Assembly: GCF_000821305.1 (NCBI RefSeq)
Contig: NZ_CCXK01000017.1
Coordinates: 870,159-934,158, forward strand
Reading direction: 5' to 3'
Origin: Clostridium culturomicium
GTDB taxonomy: Bacteria > Bacillota > Clostridia > Clostridiales > Clostridiaceae
DNA length: 64,000 nt
Shown here: piece after piece, positions 1-8,664 of the stretch
Numbering within the stretch: position 1 is the first letter of the stretch
Layout of the letters: each line of letters opens with the position of its first letter
The notes under the pieces: generated by a model
Told to the model about the DNA's origin: nothing
The model's input: the letters and a program-made list of their open reading frames with translations, nothing else
Databases searched by the model: none
Position numbers and translations under genes: made by a program

Positions 1-20
1 TCTATACTTAATTTATTCAT
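1..20 (-). CDS. start of a gene running off the left edge
   Basis: An ATG on the minus strand at 18-20 is preceded by a good ribosome site (AGGTGAG, seven bases upstream). The frame stays open for the six codons visible (MNKLSI) before the window ends. Nothing can be said about the product. The AT-rich stretch 21-223 to its right would hold its promoter. Confidence 0.45.
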
Positions 21-223
21 AAAAATTCTCACCTACCTAAATATTTATAATATTATTATAACATAATATTATTTTTTAGTAATATATATCCCAATAAATT
101 CTATATTCTGATAGCAAATTTATTTACTTTAGTATATACATTTTCATATTTTCTAGTCAAATTTAATGACTTCTTACTTTTCCTCTTCAATTATCTAAAT
201 ATGAACATTTGCACTTAACACAT

Positions 224-257
224 AAAATTAAAGGAGCTCATTTCTGAACTCCTTTAA
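224..257 (-). terminator. terminator after the SPFH gene
   Basis: AAAGGAG-TCA pairs with TGA-CTCCTTT around a TTTC loop, with one mismatch. On the minus strand it is followed by a T-rich run. It lies just past the SPFH stop codon, so it ends the NfeD-SPFH transcript. Confidence 0.75.
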
Positions 258-266
258 ATTACTTTA

Positions 267-1208
267 TTATTTATTACCTTTCAACATTTCTCCAATGGCA
301 GCAATACTTCCAAGAGAAGATAAAGTTTCATTTGGTAAAATAAGCTTATTAGCTGGGTTGTTAGCCATTTCTTTAAGAGCTTCAACTTGCTTTAATGCTA
401 TTACTGTTTCGTTTGTACCAGATTCAATTATAGCATTATTCACTTTTCTAATTGCTTCAGCTTCTGCTATAGCAATTTGCTCAATAGCTTTAGCTTTACC
501 TTCAGCTTCAAGTAATTGAGATTCTCTTAAACCCTCTGCTCTTCTAATATTAGCTTCTTTTTCAGCTTCCGCAGCTAGGATTTGACTTCTCTTTTCTCCT
601 TCAGCTTTTTCAATTTGAGATTGTCTCTGACCTTCAGCCTCAAGAATTGTAGCTCTCTTGCTTCTTTCAGCCTTCATTTGTTTTTCCATAGCTTGCTGAA
701 TTTCAGCGGGAGGTACGATGTTTTTAATTTCAACAGATAACAGTTTAATACCATAAGCATCTGTTACATTATCTACGATTTGTAAAAGTTTAGAGTTTAT
801 CATATCTCTTCCTGCAAGTACATCATCAAGGGTCATATCACCAATAATGTTTCTCATATTTGTGATTGTTGAGTACATTATACCTTGTACATAGTTTTCA
901 ATGTTATAAACTGCTTCTTTTGCATTAAGAACTTGATAGAAAATTACATTATCAACAGAAATATTAACGTTATCCTTTGTAATAACATTTTGTGGTGGTA
1001 TATCTAAGATTTGTTGTTTCACAGAAACCTTTTTTCTGATGAAATCAACAAAAGGTATTGTTATATGCCATCCTGGCTCTAACACCTTATAAAACTGTCC
1101 AAACCTCTCCATTACATAGTTGTAACCTGTGTTAACAACCTTTACTGATGAAATCAGTAAACCTAATATGAGAACCAAGACTAAAATAAAACCTATTACT
1201 GCTCCCAT
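267..1208 (-). CDS. SPFH/stomatin-like membrane protein (QmcA/paraslipin type)
   Basis: A 313-residue SPFH (band 7) protein. Residues 1-22 form one hydrophobic anchor, followed by the band-7 domain (about 23-180), then a long charged helix (about 180-260) with repeated AEGE/AEAEK units, typical of the coiled-coil oligomerising part of slipins. Such proteins organise membrane microdomains and support protein quality control. The start has a good site (AAGGAG before ATG). It lies directly downstream of an NfeD gene with a one-base gap. SPFH-NfeD pairing is a recurrent bacterial arrangement, so the two products probably act together in the membrane. No protease domain is present in either. Confidence 0.9.
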   Translation of the reverse strand: MGAVIGFILVLVLILGLLISSVKVVNTGYNYVMERFGQFYKVLEPGWHITIPFVDFIRKKVSVKQQILDIPPQNVITKDNVNISVDNVIFYQVLNAKEAVYNIENYVQGIMYSTITNMRNIIGDMTLDDVLAGRDMINSKLLQIVDNVTDAYGIKLLSVEIKNIVPPAEIQQAMEKQMKAERSKRATILEAEGQRQSQIEKAEGEKRSQILAAEAEKEANIRRAEGLRESQLLEAEGKAKAIEQIAIAEAEAIRKVNNAIIESGTNETVIALKQVEALKEMANNPANKLILPNETLSSLGSIAAIGEMLKGNK

Positions 1209-1209
1209 T

Positions 1210-1641
1210 CTAAATCACTCCTTTTTTTATTATAAGTTTATTTTCTTCGATATTTAAAATTGTATAAATATCTCCAAAATTAATATCATCTCCGATATTT
1301 CTTGCTGTCCAGTAAACTTCATTTACCTTTATTCTACATTCACCACTTTGTTGTAAGTTGAAATCAGCTGTAAACTGTTTACCTTCATACTTACCAACTA
1401 AAAGCTTTTCTTTTGGTAAATTTTTAGTAATATATTTTTTAGATACTTTAAGACCATAGATAATTGCTATTGTACCAAGAAGCAAAGCAATCCATAACTG
1501 ACTTGTAAATCCAATAAAGAATCCAGCTATAAAAGCCGGTATGAATCCTATTGCAAGCCAAGAAAAAGTAAAGCTGCTTGTGGTAATATCAATTATTATC
1601 ACAAAAATTGTTAATGCAAACCAAATCCAATTTAACCCCAT
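1210..1641 (-). CDS. NfeD-like membrane protein
   Basis: A 143-residue protein with two or three hydrophobic segments in the first 75 residues and a soluble beta-rich tail (about 80-143, ending near NKLIIKKG), which fits the OB-fold of short NfeD proteins. NfeD partners of slipins are membrane proteins of unclear biochemical role. It is the first gene of the NfeD-SPFH pair, with AAAGGAG before its ATG. The long form with an N-terminal ClpP-like protease domain is not seen here, so this is the short NfeD1b type. Confidence 0.85.
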   Translation of the reverse strand: MGLNWIWFALTIFVIIIDITTSSFTFSWLAIGFIPAFIAGFFIGFTSQLWIALLLGTIAIIYGLKVSKKYITKNLPKEKLLVGKYEGKQFTADFNLQQSGECRIKVNEVYWTARNIGDDINFGDIYTILNIEENKLIIKKGVI

Positions 1642-1776
1642 AATATTCTCCTTTCTAATTTAATAGTTTAATAACTCCCTTTATTTAATTATACCATAGA
1701 TTTACAATAATGCTATACAGTTTTCAATAATATTTTAAGAGTTTTTGATTAACTCTTAAAATGGTATTATTTATCA

Positions 1777-3156
1777 CTATTCTTTTATCCAATTTGCAAT
1801 ATCCTCTATAACTTCTTTATCGACTTTTGACTGTTTAGTGTAGTCATTTGGTGTTGGATTCTTGCTTCCTTCCATAAATAAATGTGATAGTTTCTTATAG
1901 CTTTTAAACTTAAAATTATCCTTTGAGGCTAATTCATCTTTATATAGATCGAAATTATCCATAGGTACTTGGTAATCCCTTTCTCCTTGAAGAATTAAAG
2001 TTGGTTCACTAACTTTTTTCCACTCATTAACTCCATCATAATTATTAAAAAAGCTCCAATACTTTTGACCTACACCTAAAATTATGCTTTGGCTAACCAT
2101 TTCTCCCTCCTTAAGCTTTTTAACCAATTCATACTCTTTATTAAACTCATCTAAAACAGTTTTCTCTTCTTTTGTAACCTTATTATCATAGTTTGCTAAA
2201 TACTCATATTGATACTTCATCAAATCTTCAAAGGTTTCTCCTATAGTTCCAGCCAAAGAAATTCCACCTTTTATCATTGGCTCTTTTTCATAAAAATATG
2301 GAATTAAGTACCCTGATAAACTGTGACCTAAAATAAAAAGTCTATCCATATCAACTTCATTTCTTGATTTTAAATATTCTATTGCTGCAGTCAAATCATT
2401 AGTATACTCTTCATCTACTGAAAGATTCTCTATTTCTTCTGTAGTAAACTCATATCCATAGGTATACGTTCTTTTATCATATCTTAAAGATGCAATACCA
2501 TATTCGGCTAAACCTTCTGCTATATCTCTAAGTGGTTTATTTAAACCATATATAGTCTCATCTCTATCACTACTGCCAGAACCTTGAAGAAGTATTACAA
2601 CTGGAACTTTTTCTGTTTCTCCTTTTGGCGAAACAAAAGTACCATTAATTTTATTTGAATCACTTTCAAAGGATACTGCCTCGCCTGAATATTTATCAGT
2701 ATTTACTCTTTCTCCATCAATAACAGATTCCTGAAGAGAATATCCTTCGATATACTTACCATCATCTGAAAAGGAAATTCTTACATCATAATTTCCCTTT
2801 TCAAATTCTGTATATGCTAAGATTGTTTTATAGCCAGAATCAAAAACAAGTCTTAAATCACTAAAAGACTTCACATCTCCAAATTGCTTCTCTAATCCCT
2901 TATTTTGCTCTGATATAACCTTCTTTCTAACAGATTTTTTAAAATTTTCTGAACCCATAGCATAAATACCATTACTGTTATACTCTTTAAAGTAGTTCAT
3001 AAAAGTATTTGCATTTTCAAAAATATCATCACTAATATCAACAGTTACATCAATTGTTAAATCCTCTTTATTTGATGAAGTTAATGAACATCCGGTTAGA
3101 TTAAAGCATAATCCTGCTGCAATTAATGCCGCTATTACCTTATGACTTTTTTTCAT
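1777..3156 (-). CDS. lipoprotein alpha/beta hydrolase
   Basis: A 459-residue exported hydrolase. It begins with a lysine-rich lipoprotein signal peptide and the lipobox LTGC (Cys about 23), so it is probably anchored outside the membrane. Residues about 35-150 resemble the DUF3887-type domain found before such hydrolases. An alpha/beta-hydrolase domain follows (about 165-459): oxyanion region LLQGSGSSDRD, nucleophile motif GHSLSG, an acid near GERDYQVP, and a His near KLSHLF. Substrate unknown; probably an ester or peptide. It is monocistronic, with GGAGGAG before the ATG. Confidence 0.85.
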   Translation of the reverse strand: MKKSHKVIAALIAAGLCFNLTGCSLTSSNKEDLTIDVTVDISDDIFENANTFMNYFKEYNSNGIYAMGSENFKKSVRKKVISEQNKGLEKQFGDVKSFSDLRLVFDSGYKTILAYTEFEKGNYDVRISFSDDGKYIEGYSLQESVIDGERVNTDKYSGEAVSFESDSNKINGTFVSPKGETEKVPVVILLQGSGSSDRDETIYGLNKPLRDIAEGLAEYGIASLRYDKRTYTYGYEFTTEEIENLSVDEEYTNDLTAAIEYLKSRNEVDMDRLFILGHSLSGYLIPYFYEKEPMIKGGISLAGTIGETFEDLMKYQYEYLANYDNKVTKEEKTVLDEFNKEYELVKKLKEGEMVSQSIILGVGQKYWSFFNNYDGVNEWKKVSEPTLILQGERDYQVPMDNFDLYKDELASKDNFKFKSYKKLSHLFMEGSKNPTPNDYTKQSKVDKEVIEDIANWIKE

Positions 3157-3406
3157 AATATCTCCTCCAATAATAATATATTTATATAATTAAGTTTATA
3201 GACCCTAAACCCCCATGAAAAAAGCTAAATTCTCATAATATTTCATAGTCCACTTAAATTACTATAATTGCAATATATACTATATAAGTTTATTTTTCAA
3301 TGTTAACACAGTTTATTTAATGATTTTTATATTATTGAATATACGGACAATTTTGGGTAAAATACTAAAGAGATTAATAACTTTTAAAAACATACTGGAG
3401 GCAGAC

Positions 3407-3589
3407 ATGGAATTAAACATATATTTAAAAGGTAAAAAAGAACCAGAGAAATATTCTGGTGATAGAATTGATGTTTTAGACTTTGAAATGGCAGGCATTA
3501 AGTATAAGCAGATTAGATATTTCAGAAGTGGATTCAGCAAAAGTCACTTAATTGAAGCTGACTTAATTCAAAGAATAGTAGAAAAATAA
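3407..3589 (+). CDS. small protein of unknown function (60 aa)
   Basis: A 60-residue ORF starting at an ATG preceded by CTGGAGGCAGAC, a strong ribosome site; a longer reading from 3320 lacks one. The protein is charged, without a signal peptide or membrane segment, and begins MELNIYLKGKKEPEKYSG. I do not recognise a family. A shared terminator hairpin follows immediately, which supports it as a real short transcription unit convergent with the yfcE-like gene. Confidence 0.7.
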   Translation: MELNIYLKGKKEPEKYSGDRIDVLDFEMAGIKYKQIRYFRSGFSKSHLIEADLIQRIVEK

Positions 3590-3613
3590 AAGCAGGTTTT
3601 CCCTGCTTTTTAT
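3587..3613. terminator. bidirectional terminator
   Basis: AAAGCAGG/CCTGCTTT stem with a five-base loop, flanked by A-run and T-run, between the small plus-strand gene and the convergent yfcE-like gene, whose stop codon touches it. Confidence 0.85.
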
Positions 3614-4152
3614 ATTTCAATAGATTTTATAACATTTCCATCTATATCTTTAATAGTAAATACTTTTCCCTCAAGGACCCCATAGGAATGTGGATTATCA
3701 TTTTTAGGATATGATATGGAACCTGGATTAATTATTTTCACATCATCTTGAAGCATTTCATCTAAAATATGAGTATGACCATGAATAATCACATCATGCT
3801 TAGACACCTTTAGCATATTATCCTTATTGTATAGATGACCATGAGTAATATATATTCTTATACCTTCCCAAAACAATACAGAATAATCAGCCATACAAGG
3901 AAAGTCTAAAACCATTTGATCAACTTCAGCATCACAATTACCCCTCACTGCAATAATTTTATCCTTAATGCTATTTAATAGCTCTGCAACCTGCTGTGGA
4001 TTATATTCTTCAGGCAATGGATTTCTAGGACCATGATAAAGCACATCCCCTAGAATAACCAAATTATCTCCCTTCTCTTCTTCAAAAATCTCCACTGCTT
4101 TATTTGCATATTTATATGAACCATGAATATCTGAAATAAATACTAGCTTCAT
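3610..4152 (-). CDS. yfcE: YfcE-like metallophosphoesterase
   Basis: A 180-residue calcineurin-type phosphodiesterase of the YfcE/MJ0936 family. Metal-binding motifs are in order: DIHGS near the N-terminus, GDVLYHGPR, GNCD, and the pair THGH and HGHTH. These small enzymes hydrolyse phosphodiester model substrates; the physiological substrate is uncertain. I start at the internal ATG (MKLVFISDIHG), which has GGAGG five bases upstream; the upstream in-frame extension has no ribosome site and is not conserved-looking. It is monocistronic. Confidence 0.9.
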   Translation of the reverse strand: MKLVFISDIHGSYKYANKAVEIFEEEKGDNLVILGDVLYHGPRNPLPEEYNPQQVAELLNSIKDKIIAVRGNCDAEVDQMVLDFPCMADYSVLFWEGIRIYITHGHLYNKDNMLKVSKHDVIIHGHTHILDEMLQDDVKIINPGSISYPKNDNPHSYGVLEGKVFTIKDIDGNVIKSIEI

Positions 4153-4226
4153 AATTACCTCCATCAATGTTTTATATATATATTTTATCTTCTTTGTTAG
4201 AATTGTCAAACAAGTGACAAATTTTA

Positions 4227-4255
4227 TTGACTGAAAAATTTTTAACCTCTATAAT
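4227..4255 (+). promoter_or_regulatory. promoter of the hydrogenase-phosphatase operon
   Basis: TTGACT and TATAAT are separated by 17 bases, close to the sigma-A consensus. The start site would be near 4262, leaving a leader of about 140 bases before the first gene. Confidence 0.7.
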
Positions 4256-4267
4256 TTAGGTATATAC

Positions 4268-4385
4268 GTAAACTTACTCTCATATGAATTGAAATGAGTA
4301 GTTTCCTATATATAAGGTTTATAAAACACATAAAAAAGTTTCATATACTAAATCAAAGATTTGTAGTGTCAACTGTGGACACTCA
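4268..4385 (+). promoter_or_regulatory. structured leader of the hydrogenase operon
   Basis: The leader contains three inverted repeats. ACTCTCAT pairs with ATGAGT and is followed by AGTTTCC, like the second hairpin of the intergenic repeat family. AAATC-AAA-GATTT resembles the first hairpin of that family. AGTGTC pairs with GACACT at 4366-4384, just before the ribosome site. It may be a degenerate repeat copy, a regulatory leader, or both. No terminator-like T-run follows. Confidence 0.4.
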
Positions 4386-4401
4386 TTAAAGGAGGGGCAT
4401 T

Positions 4402-4653
4402 ATGGTTATAAAAGTTTGTGTAGGCAGTGCTTGTTACATAAGAGGTTCTCATACCATAATTAATAAGTTAAAAGAATTAATAGAAAAATACAGTTTAGAA
4501 GATTCTGTTGAATTAAAGGCCACATTTTGTATAGGACATTGTAATAAAGCAGTATGTGTAACAGTAGATGATGATATTTACGCAGTAAGTGAGGCAAATA
4601 TTAATGAATTCTTTGAGGAAGCCGTATTGGATAAGGTGAAACCATGCAAGTAA
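4402..4653 (+). CDS. thioredoxin-like [2Fe-2S] ferredoxin, hydrogenase partner
   Basis: An 83-residue protein of the thioredoxin-like ferredoxin/NuoE C-terminal type. Four cysteines sit in the expected pattern for a [2Fe-2S] cluster: C6-x4-C11 and C43-x3-C47. It lacks the helical N-terminal part of full NuoE/HydC. It probably passes electrons to or from the hydrogenase-like protein encoded next; the two genes overlap by ten bases (4644-4653), so translation is coupled. The ribosome site is GGAGGGG. The operon order ferredoxin - hydrogenase - PP2C phosphatase suggests a redox input to signalling rather than bulk H2 production. Confidence 0.88.
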   Translation: MVIKVCVGSACYIRGSHTIINKLKELIEKYSLEDSVELKATFCIGHCNKAVCVTVDDDIYAVSEANINEFFEEAVLDKVKPCK

Positions 4654-6350
4654 TGGATTTCTCTTCTGCAAATTGTAAAAACTGCTATAAATGTGTTAGA
4701 ACTTGTACTGTAAAAGCTATTAAAGTATTAAATGACCAAGCTAAAATTGAAGAAAACAAGTGCATATCTTGTGGTCACTGTTTGGTGGTATGTCCTCAAA
4801 ACGCTCGTCATGTCTTGTCAGATATTGATAGTGTAAAACAAGCTATTAATGAAAATAAAACTATTGTGGCTCAACTAGCTCCTGCATATAAAGGTGTTTT
4901 TGAACACCCCGAGAAACTAATATCGGCCTTAAGAACCTTAGGGTTTTCTTACATTGAAGAAGTATCAATCGGAGCCGAATTAGTTAGTCAAAAGTATGAA
5001 GAAATTATTTCAAATAGTAATTCAGAACAGTTTATTACTAGCTGCTGCCCTTCTGTGGTAATGCTCATCGAAAAGTACTATCCTGAATTAATTCCAATAA
5101 TTCTTCCCGTATCTTCTCCAATGATAGCTCATGGAAAAACAATAAAAAATAGATATGACAATCCTTTTACTGTTTTTATCGGTCCGTGTATATCAAAGAA
5201 ATGTGAAGCTCTATCTGAAGATAATAAAGGTATTATAGATGCAGTGTTAACCTTTGATGAAATAAAAGAATTATTAAATGAAAAAGATATTTCTTACTGC
5301 AATCTAGAAAATGATAAAGCTGATTATGAAGGTACACAACGAGGAAGCCAATACCCTTTAGTTGGTGGTATACTTAATGCATTAAAACCAACTCTTGAAA
5401 AAAAAGATATTGATATCATAAGTATTCATGGTTTAGAAAACTGTATTAATATATTAGAAGAATTGAAAAGTGGTAACCTGAAAGGTGTCTGCGTAGAGCT
5501 TAGTGCATGTAATGAAAGTTGTTTAGGTGGACCTGGAGTGATCCATAATAAAGAATCAATATATACGAGATTAAAAAGATTAAAAAATTACATAAAAAAT
5601 GATAACTCAGCTAAAAATTTATTAAATATAAATGTGGACGAGTTAAATTTACAAAGAAATTATAAAAATAAAAAAACTCCAATGTTAATCCCAACTAATG
5701 AGGAATTAACGGATATCTTAAGAGCTATGGGTAAATACACAAAAGATGATGAATTAAATTGTGGTGGATGTGGATATAACACCTGCAGAGATAAATCTGT
5801 TGCAGTATATAATGGAATGTCACAAGTTGAAATGTGTATTCCATATATGCGATCTTTAGCAGAAAGTATGAATAATGAAATCTTCTCTAATTCAACCAAT
5901 GCCATCATATTTGTAAATAAAAACTTAGAGATAAGAAATATTAATCCTTCCGGTGTTACAATGTTCTTAAGGAACAATCCTAGAAACATCGAAGGTACAC
6001 TTATTACAGACTTGCTAAATGATGATGACTTTAAACGTGTATTTGAAACTAAAAATAATGTTGTTAGACAAAAGGTATATTATGAGGATTTAAACTTCTA
6101 TGGTTATAAAAGTATAGTTCATATTCCAAATGATGATTCTCTTCTTGTAACCTTTACAGATATTACAGATGAAGAAAATCGTAAACTTGAATTAACGCAG
6201 GTTAAAACGCATGCCCTTGATGTTACTCAAACAATTATAAATAAACAAATGAGAGTAGCTCAAGAAATTGCCAGTCTTTTAGGTGAAACTACTGCTGAAA
6301 CTAAAGTGGCAATTTTAGAACTTAAAAAAGTTTTAGAAAAGGAAATTTAA
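4644..6350 (+). CDS. HydS-like sensory [FeFe]-hydrogenase with PAS domain
   Basis: A 568-residue protein. Domains in order: two [4Fe-4S] clusters (C11/14/17/21 and C40/43/46/50); H-cluster domain (about 70-320); a further Fe-S domain of the PF04060 type (C373, C376, C381, C398); a PAS domain (about 410-510); and a C-terminal helix. H-cluster ligands are retained: TSCCP (C135), PC in GPCISKKCE (C182), and C289/C293 in ACNESC. The proton-relay Cys (C134) is also present. The usual Met before the second-loop PC is Gly, and the third loop reads ESCLGGPG rather than GGCIGGGG. Together with the PAS domain this points to the sensory HydS groups (C/D), not a catabolic enzyme. The downstream phosphatase is the likely output. 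Confidence 0.9.
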   Translation: MQVMDFSSANCKNCYKCVRTCTVKAIKVLNDQAKIEENKCISCGHCLVVCPQNARHVLSDIDSVKQAINENKTIVAQLAPAYKGVFEHPEKLISALRTLGFSYIEEVSIGAELVSQKYEEIISNSNSEQFITSCCPSVVMLIEKYYPELIPIILPVSSPMIAHGKTIKNRYDNPFTVFIGPCISKKCEALSEDNKGIIDAVLTFDEIKELLNEKDISYCNLENDKADYEGTQRGSQYPLVGGILNALKPTLEKKDIDIISIHGLENCINILEELKSGNLKGVCVELSACNESCLGGPGVIHNKESIYTRLKRLKNYIKNDNSAKNLLNINVDELNLQRNYKNKKTPMLIPTNEELTDILRAMGKYTKDDELNCGGCGYNTCRDKSVAVYNGMSQVEMCIPYMRSLAESMNNEIFSNSTNAIIFVNKNLEIRNINPSGVTMFLRNNPRNIEGTLITDLLNDDDFKRVFETKNNVVRQKVYYEDLNFYGYKSIVHIPNDDSLLVTFTDITDEENRKLELTQVKTHALDVTQTIINKQMRVAQEIASLLGETTAETKVAILELKKVLEKEI

Positions 6351-6356
6351 TTTAAT

Positions 6357-7532
6357 ATGAGAAAATATTATTTAGATATTACAAATTTGAGTATGAACAA
6401 ATATGGTGAAGAACTATGTGGAGATAATGTTGAGATAGTTAAACTGTCTGATGGCATGTTAGTGGTTATGTCCGATGGCCTTGGAAGTGGGGTTAAGGCA
6501 AATATCTTAGGAACACTGACATCTAAAATAGCTATCACAATGCTTAAAGAAGGCGCAACAATTGATGAGACAATAGATACAATAATCAATACCCTTCCAG
6601 AGTGCCAAGTAAGAAAATTAGCCTATTCTACTTTTACCATCGTTAAAATTAAAAATGATGGCGAAGTATATATGGTTGAATATGATAACCCTCCAGTTTT
6701 CTTATTTAGAAGTAACAGAAGCAGCCATATTGAAAAAGTTAAAAGAATCGTTAATGATAAAGTAATATATGAAAGCCGATTTTATATGTGTGAAGATGAT
6801 ACCTTAGTTGTTATCAGTGATGGAGTTGTCCATGCTGGAGTCGGAGGACTTTTAAACCTTGGATGGGAACTACCCCATATAGATAGATACTTAACTAATC
6901 TGGTTCAAAAAGAAAAAACAGCAAGAGGAATATGTTCTCAACTTATTTCTACCTGTAAGGATCTATATGATAGCAAGCCTGGTGATGATACAACAGCAGT
7001 TGTAATAAGACTTCACCGAGAAAAAAATATATCATTATTCATTGGACCTCCTAAGAAAAAATTAGATGACGCTACTTTAATAGCATTAGTACAGAGTGTT
7101 CCTGGTAAAAAGATTGTTTGTGGTGGAACAACCTCTAATATTATTGCAAAAGGCTTAAAGACAACAATTGAGATGGATTTAACTAATTTCACTGCTGATG
7201 TTCCTCCTTGTGGATATATGAATGGGGTTGACTTAGTAACTGAAGGCTTATTAACTTTAAATAAGGTAAAGGATATGCTTACAGATTATCTTAATAAAAC
7301 TAAAACCTCATCAACAATACCAAACATCCGCGGTAATGATGGTGCTAGCAAAATTGTATCAACCTTAATTAACGAAGGTACAACCATTAACTTCTATGTA
7401 GGCGAAGCTATAAATCCTGCCCATGAAGATACTGGATATCCTCAACAGTTTAATTTAAAAATGCAAATTATAAAGGACATAATGAAACTATTAAAAGAAC
7501 TTAATAAACAGGTTTCTGTTAGATATTTATAA
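6357..7532 (+). CDS. SpoIIE-type PP2C serine phosphatase
   Basis: A 391-residue protein with a SpoIIE/PP2C phosphatase domain in its first 230 residues. Metal-binding aspartates are visible in VMSDGLGSG, ISDGVVHAG and GDDTTAVVI. The remaining 160 residues form a separate region of unknown function that includes VCGGTTSNI and NEGTTINFY. It starts six bases after the hydrogenase stop, so it is in the same operon. No membrane segment is seen, unlike sporulation SpoIIE. By family knowledge it would dephosphorylate a serine on an anti-anti-sigma-like protein; none is encoded nearby. A strong terminator follows. Confidence 0.88.
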   Translation: MRKYYLDITNLSMNKYGEELCGDNVEIVKLSDGMLVVMSDGLGSGVKANILGTLTSKIAITMLKEGATIDETIDTIINTLPECQVRKLAYSTFTIVKIKNDGEVYMVEYDNPPVFLFRSNRSSHIEKVKRIVNDKVIYESRFYMCEDDTLVVISDGVVHAGVGGLLNLGWELPHIDRYLTNLVQKEKTARGICSQLISTCKDLYDSKPGDDTTAVVIRLHREKNISLFIGPPKKKLDDATLIALVQSVPGKKIVCGGTTSNIIAKGLKTTIEMDLTNFTADVPPCGYMNGVDLVTEGLLTLNKVKDMLTDYLNKTKTSSTIPNIRGNDGASKIVSTLINEGTTINFYVGEAINPAHEDTGYPQQFNLKMQIIKDIMKLLKELNKQVSVRYL

Positions 7533-7572
7533 AAAAAGGTATTAGGATGCTATTTTCCTAATACCTTTTTTA
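7533..7572 (+). terminator. terminator of the hydrogenase operon
   Basis: A 15-bp perfect stem (AAAAAGGTATTAGGA with its complement) followed by TTTTTT, directly after the phosphatase stop codon. Confidence 0.9.
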
Positions 7573-7576
7573 TAAG

Positions 7577-7620
7577 AAGCCAAATCTTTGATTTGGTTAA
7601 TGCGAGCTTACTCGTTTGGA
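7577..7620. repeat. intergenic two-hairpin repeat, partial copy
   Basis: CCAAATC-TTT-GATTTGG hairpin followed by a shortened GCGAGCTTACTCG segment. Same family as the copies near 25, 44, 55, 57 and 59 kb. The second hairpin is truncated here. Confidence 0.7.
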
Positions 7621-7640
7621 TAAATCTGAAAAAAATTCCT

Positions 7641-8315
7641 TTAGTTAGCTATTGAAATATTTCTTGACTCTTTCCCTTCAATATTAGATAAAAACCTTTT
7701 ATAACATATAAGTATAATTAGCCCTATGATCGTTGTTAGTAAAACAATCACAGCTGCACATAAAGCAAAAAATTCCTCTGGGAGAATTCCAATTATTGGA
7801 TCAGTTAGTGGATCAAATAACCACTTATCGTTATTAAAAAATATTTTATGAAAAACGGTAAAAAAGAAACTAAAACTTGTACTAACTACTAAAGAAGTAG
7901 CAATAGGCATAATTATTAAAGTCAATCCAATCTGTTTTAAAGGTTTCCAACTTTTATAGCTATAATAGTATATACCTACAAGAAAACCTACTCCTAATAA
8001 TAAAACTATAGCTACAATTTTTGCTAAGTCGAAAAGCTTCCTAACCTCAAAAAAATGAACAGCCCCATCTTTAGAATATTCCATGGTAGGAAGCTTAAAT
8101 TCCTTACTCTTATCTTTACTCAAAATATAATCTACTATATAAGAATAATTGCTTTTTATCTCTTCTTTCGTTACTTCTCCCCTATCCTCTAATTCAAATT
8201 TTTCTATAGTTGAATAATAAATATATTTTGAATTGGTTACTACTAATGTTGAAATCAATAAAGCCAACACTAGACTTCCGATAACAATGAATATGGACAA
8301 AATATTTTTCCTCAT
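7641..8315 (-). CDS. DUF1461/TIGR01906 membrane protein, Lit-like
   Basis: A 224-residue protein with four hydrophobic segments (about 5-27, 83-107, 122-150, 175-205) and an extracytoplasmic loop between the first two. The loop ends in HFFEVRKLFD, and the segment FHKIFFNNDKWLFDP leads to LPEEFF; both are hallmarks I associate with the DUF1461/TIGR01906 family. A characterised member, Lit, moves an acyl chain within lipoproteins to give lyso-lipoproteins. Two histidines, one in each motif, are candidates for the catalytic ones. GGAGGGGG precedes the ATG. The Lit reaction is inferred from family only. Confidence 0.7.
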   Translation of the reverse strand: MRKNILSIFIVIGSLVLALLISTLVVTNSKYIYYSTIEKFELEDRGEVTKEEIKSNYSYIVDYILSKDKSKEFKLPTMEYSKDGAVHFFEVRKLFDLAKIVAIVLLLGVGFLVGIYYYSYKSWKPLKQIGLTLIIMPIATSLVVSTSFSFFFTVFHKIFFNNDKWLFDPLTDPIIGILPEEFFALCAAVIVLLTTIIGLIILICYKRFLSNIEGKESRNISIAN

Positions 8316-8664
8316 TTTTATCCCCCTCCTTGTACTATTATTGCAAAAACGAATAAATTATACAAGTATATCATATTGTAGCTTAGAAAATATTAAATAA
8401 TTAAAATTCATATTTTTATTATTATAAATTTACTTTTATTATTATAAATTAATTTTTATTTATGAAATATATTATTTCAATCTTCAGTATCAATAAAATC
8501 TCCATCCCTATCTCCTTTTAAATATAAAGCACTTATTAATTTTTTCACCATCGATAAATCATCAAAAATGCAAATACATAATTTATTCATATTTCATGAA
8601 AAAATGTTATATGTATTATATATAATAAAATTTTTCAAACCTAAAATATAGGAGTGTGTTGTTA
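8316..8664. other. gene-free AT-rich intergenic region
   Basis: This is the divergent spacer between the Lit-like gene and nhaC. I see no ORF, terminator or riboswitch fold. It contains a 17-base direct repeat (TTTTATTATTATAAATT at 8414 and 8434). Promoters for both flanking genes must lie here, but I cannot place them convincingly. Confidence 0.5.

Noticed and set aside
8316..8664. Possible riboswitch upstream of nhaC
   Set aside because: NhaC-type genes can carry lysine riboswitches, but this region has no GC-containing conserved core or paired stems.
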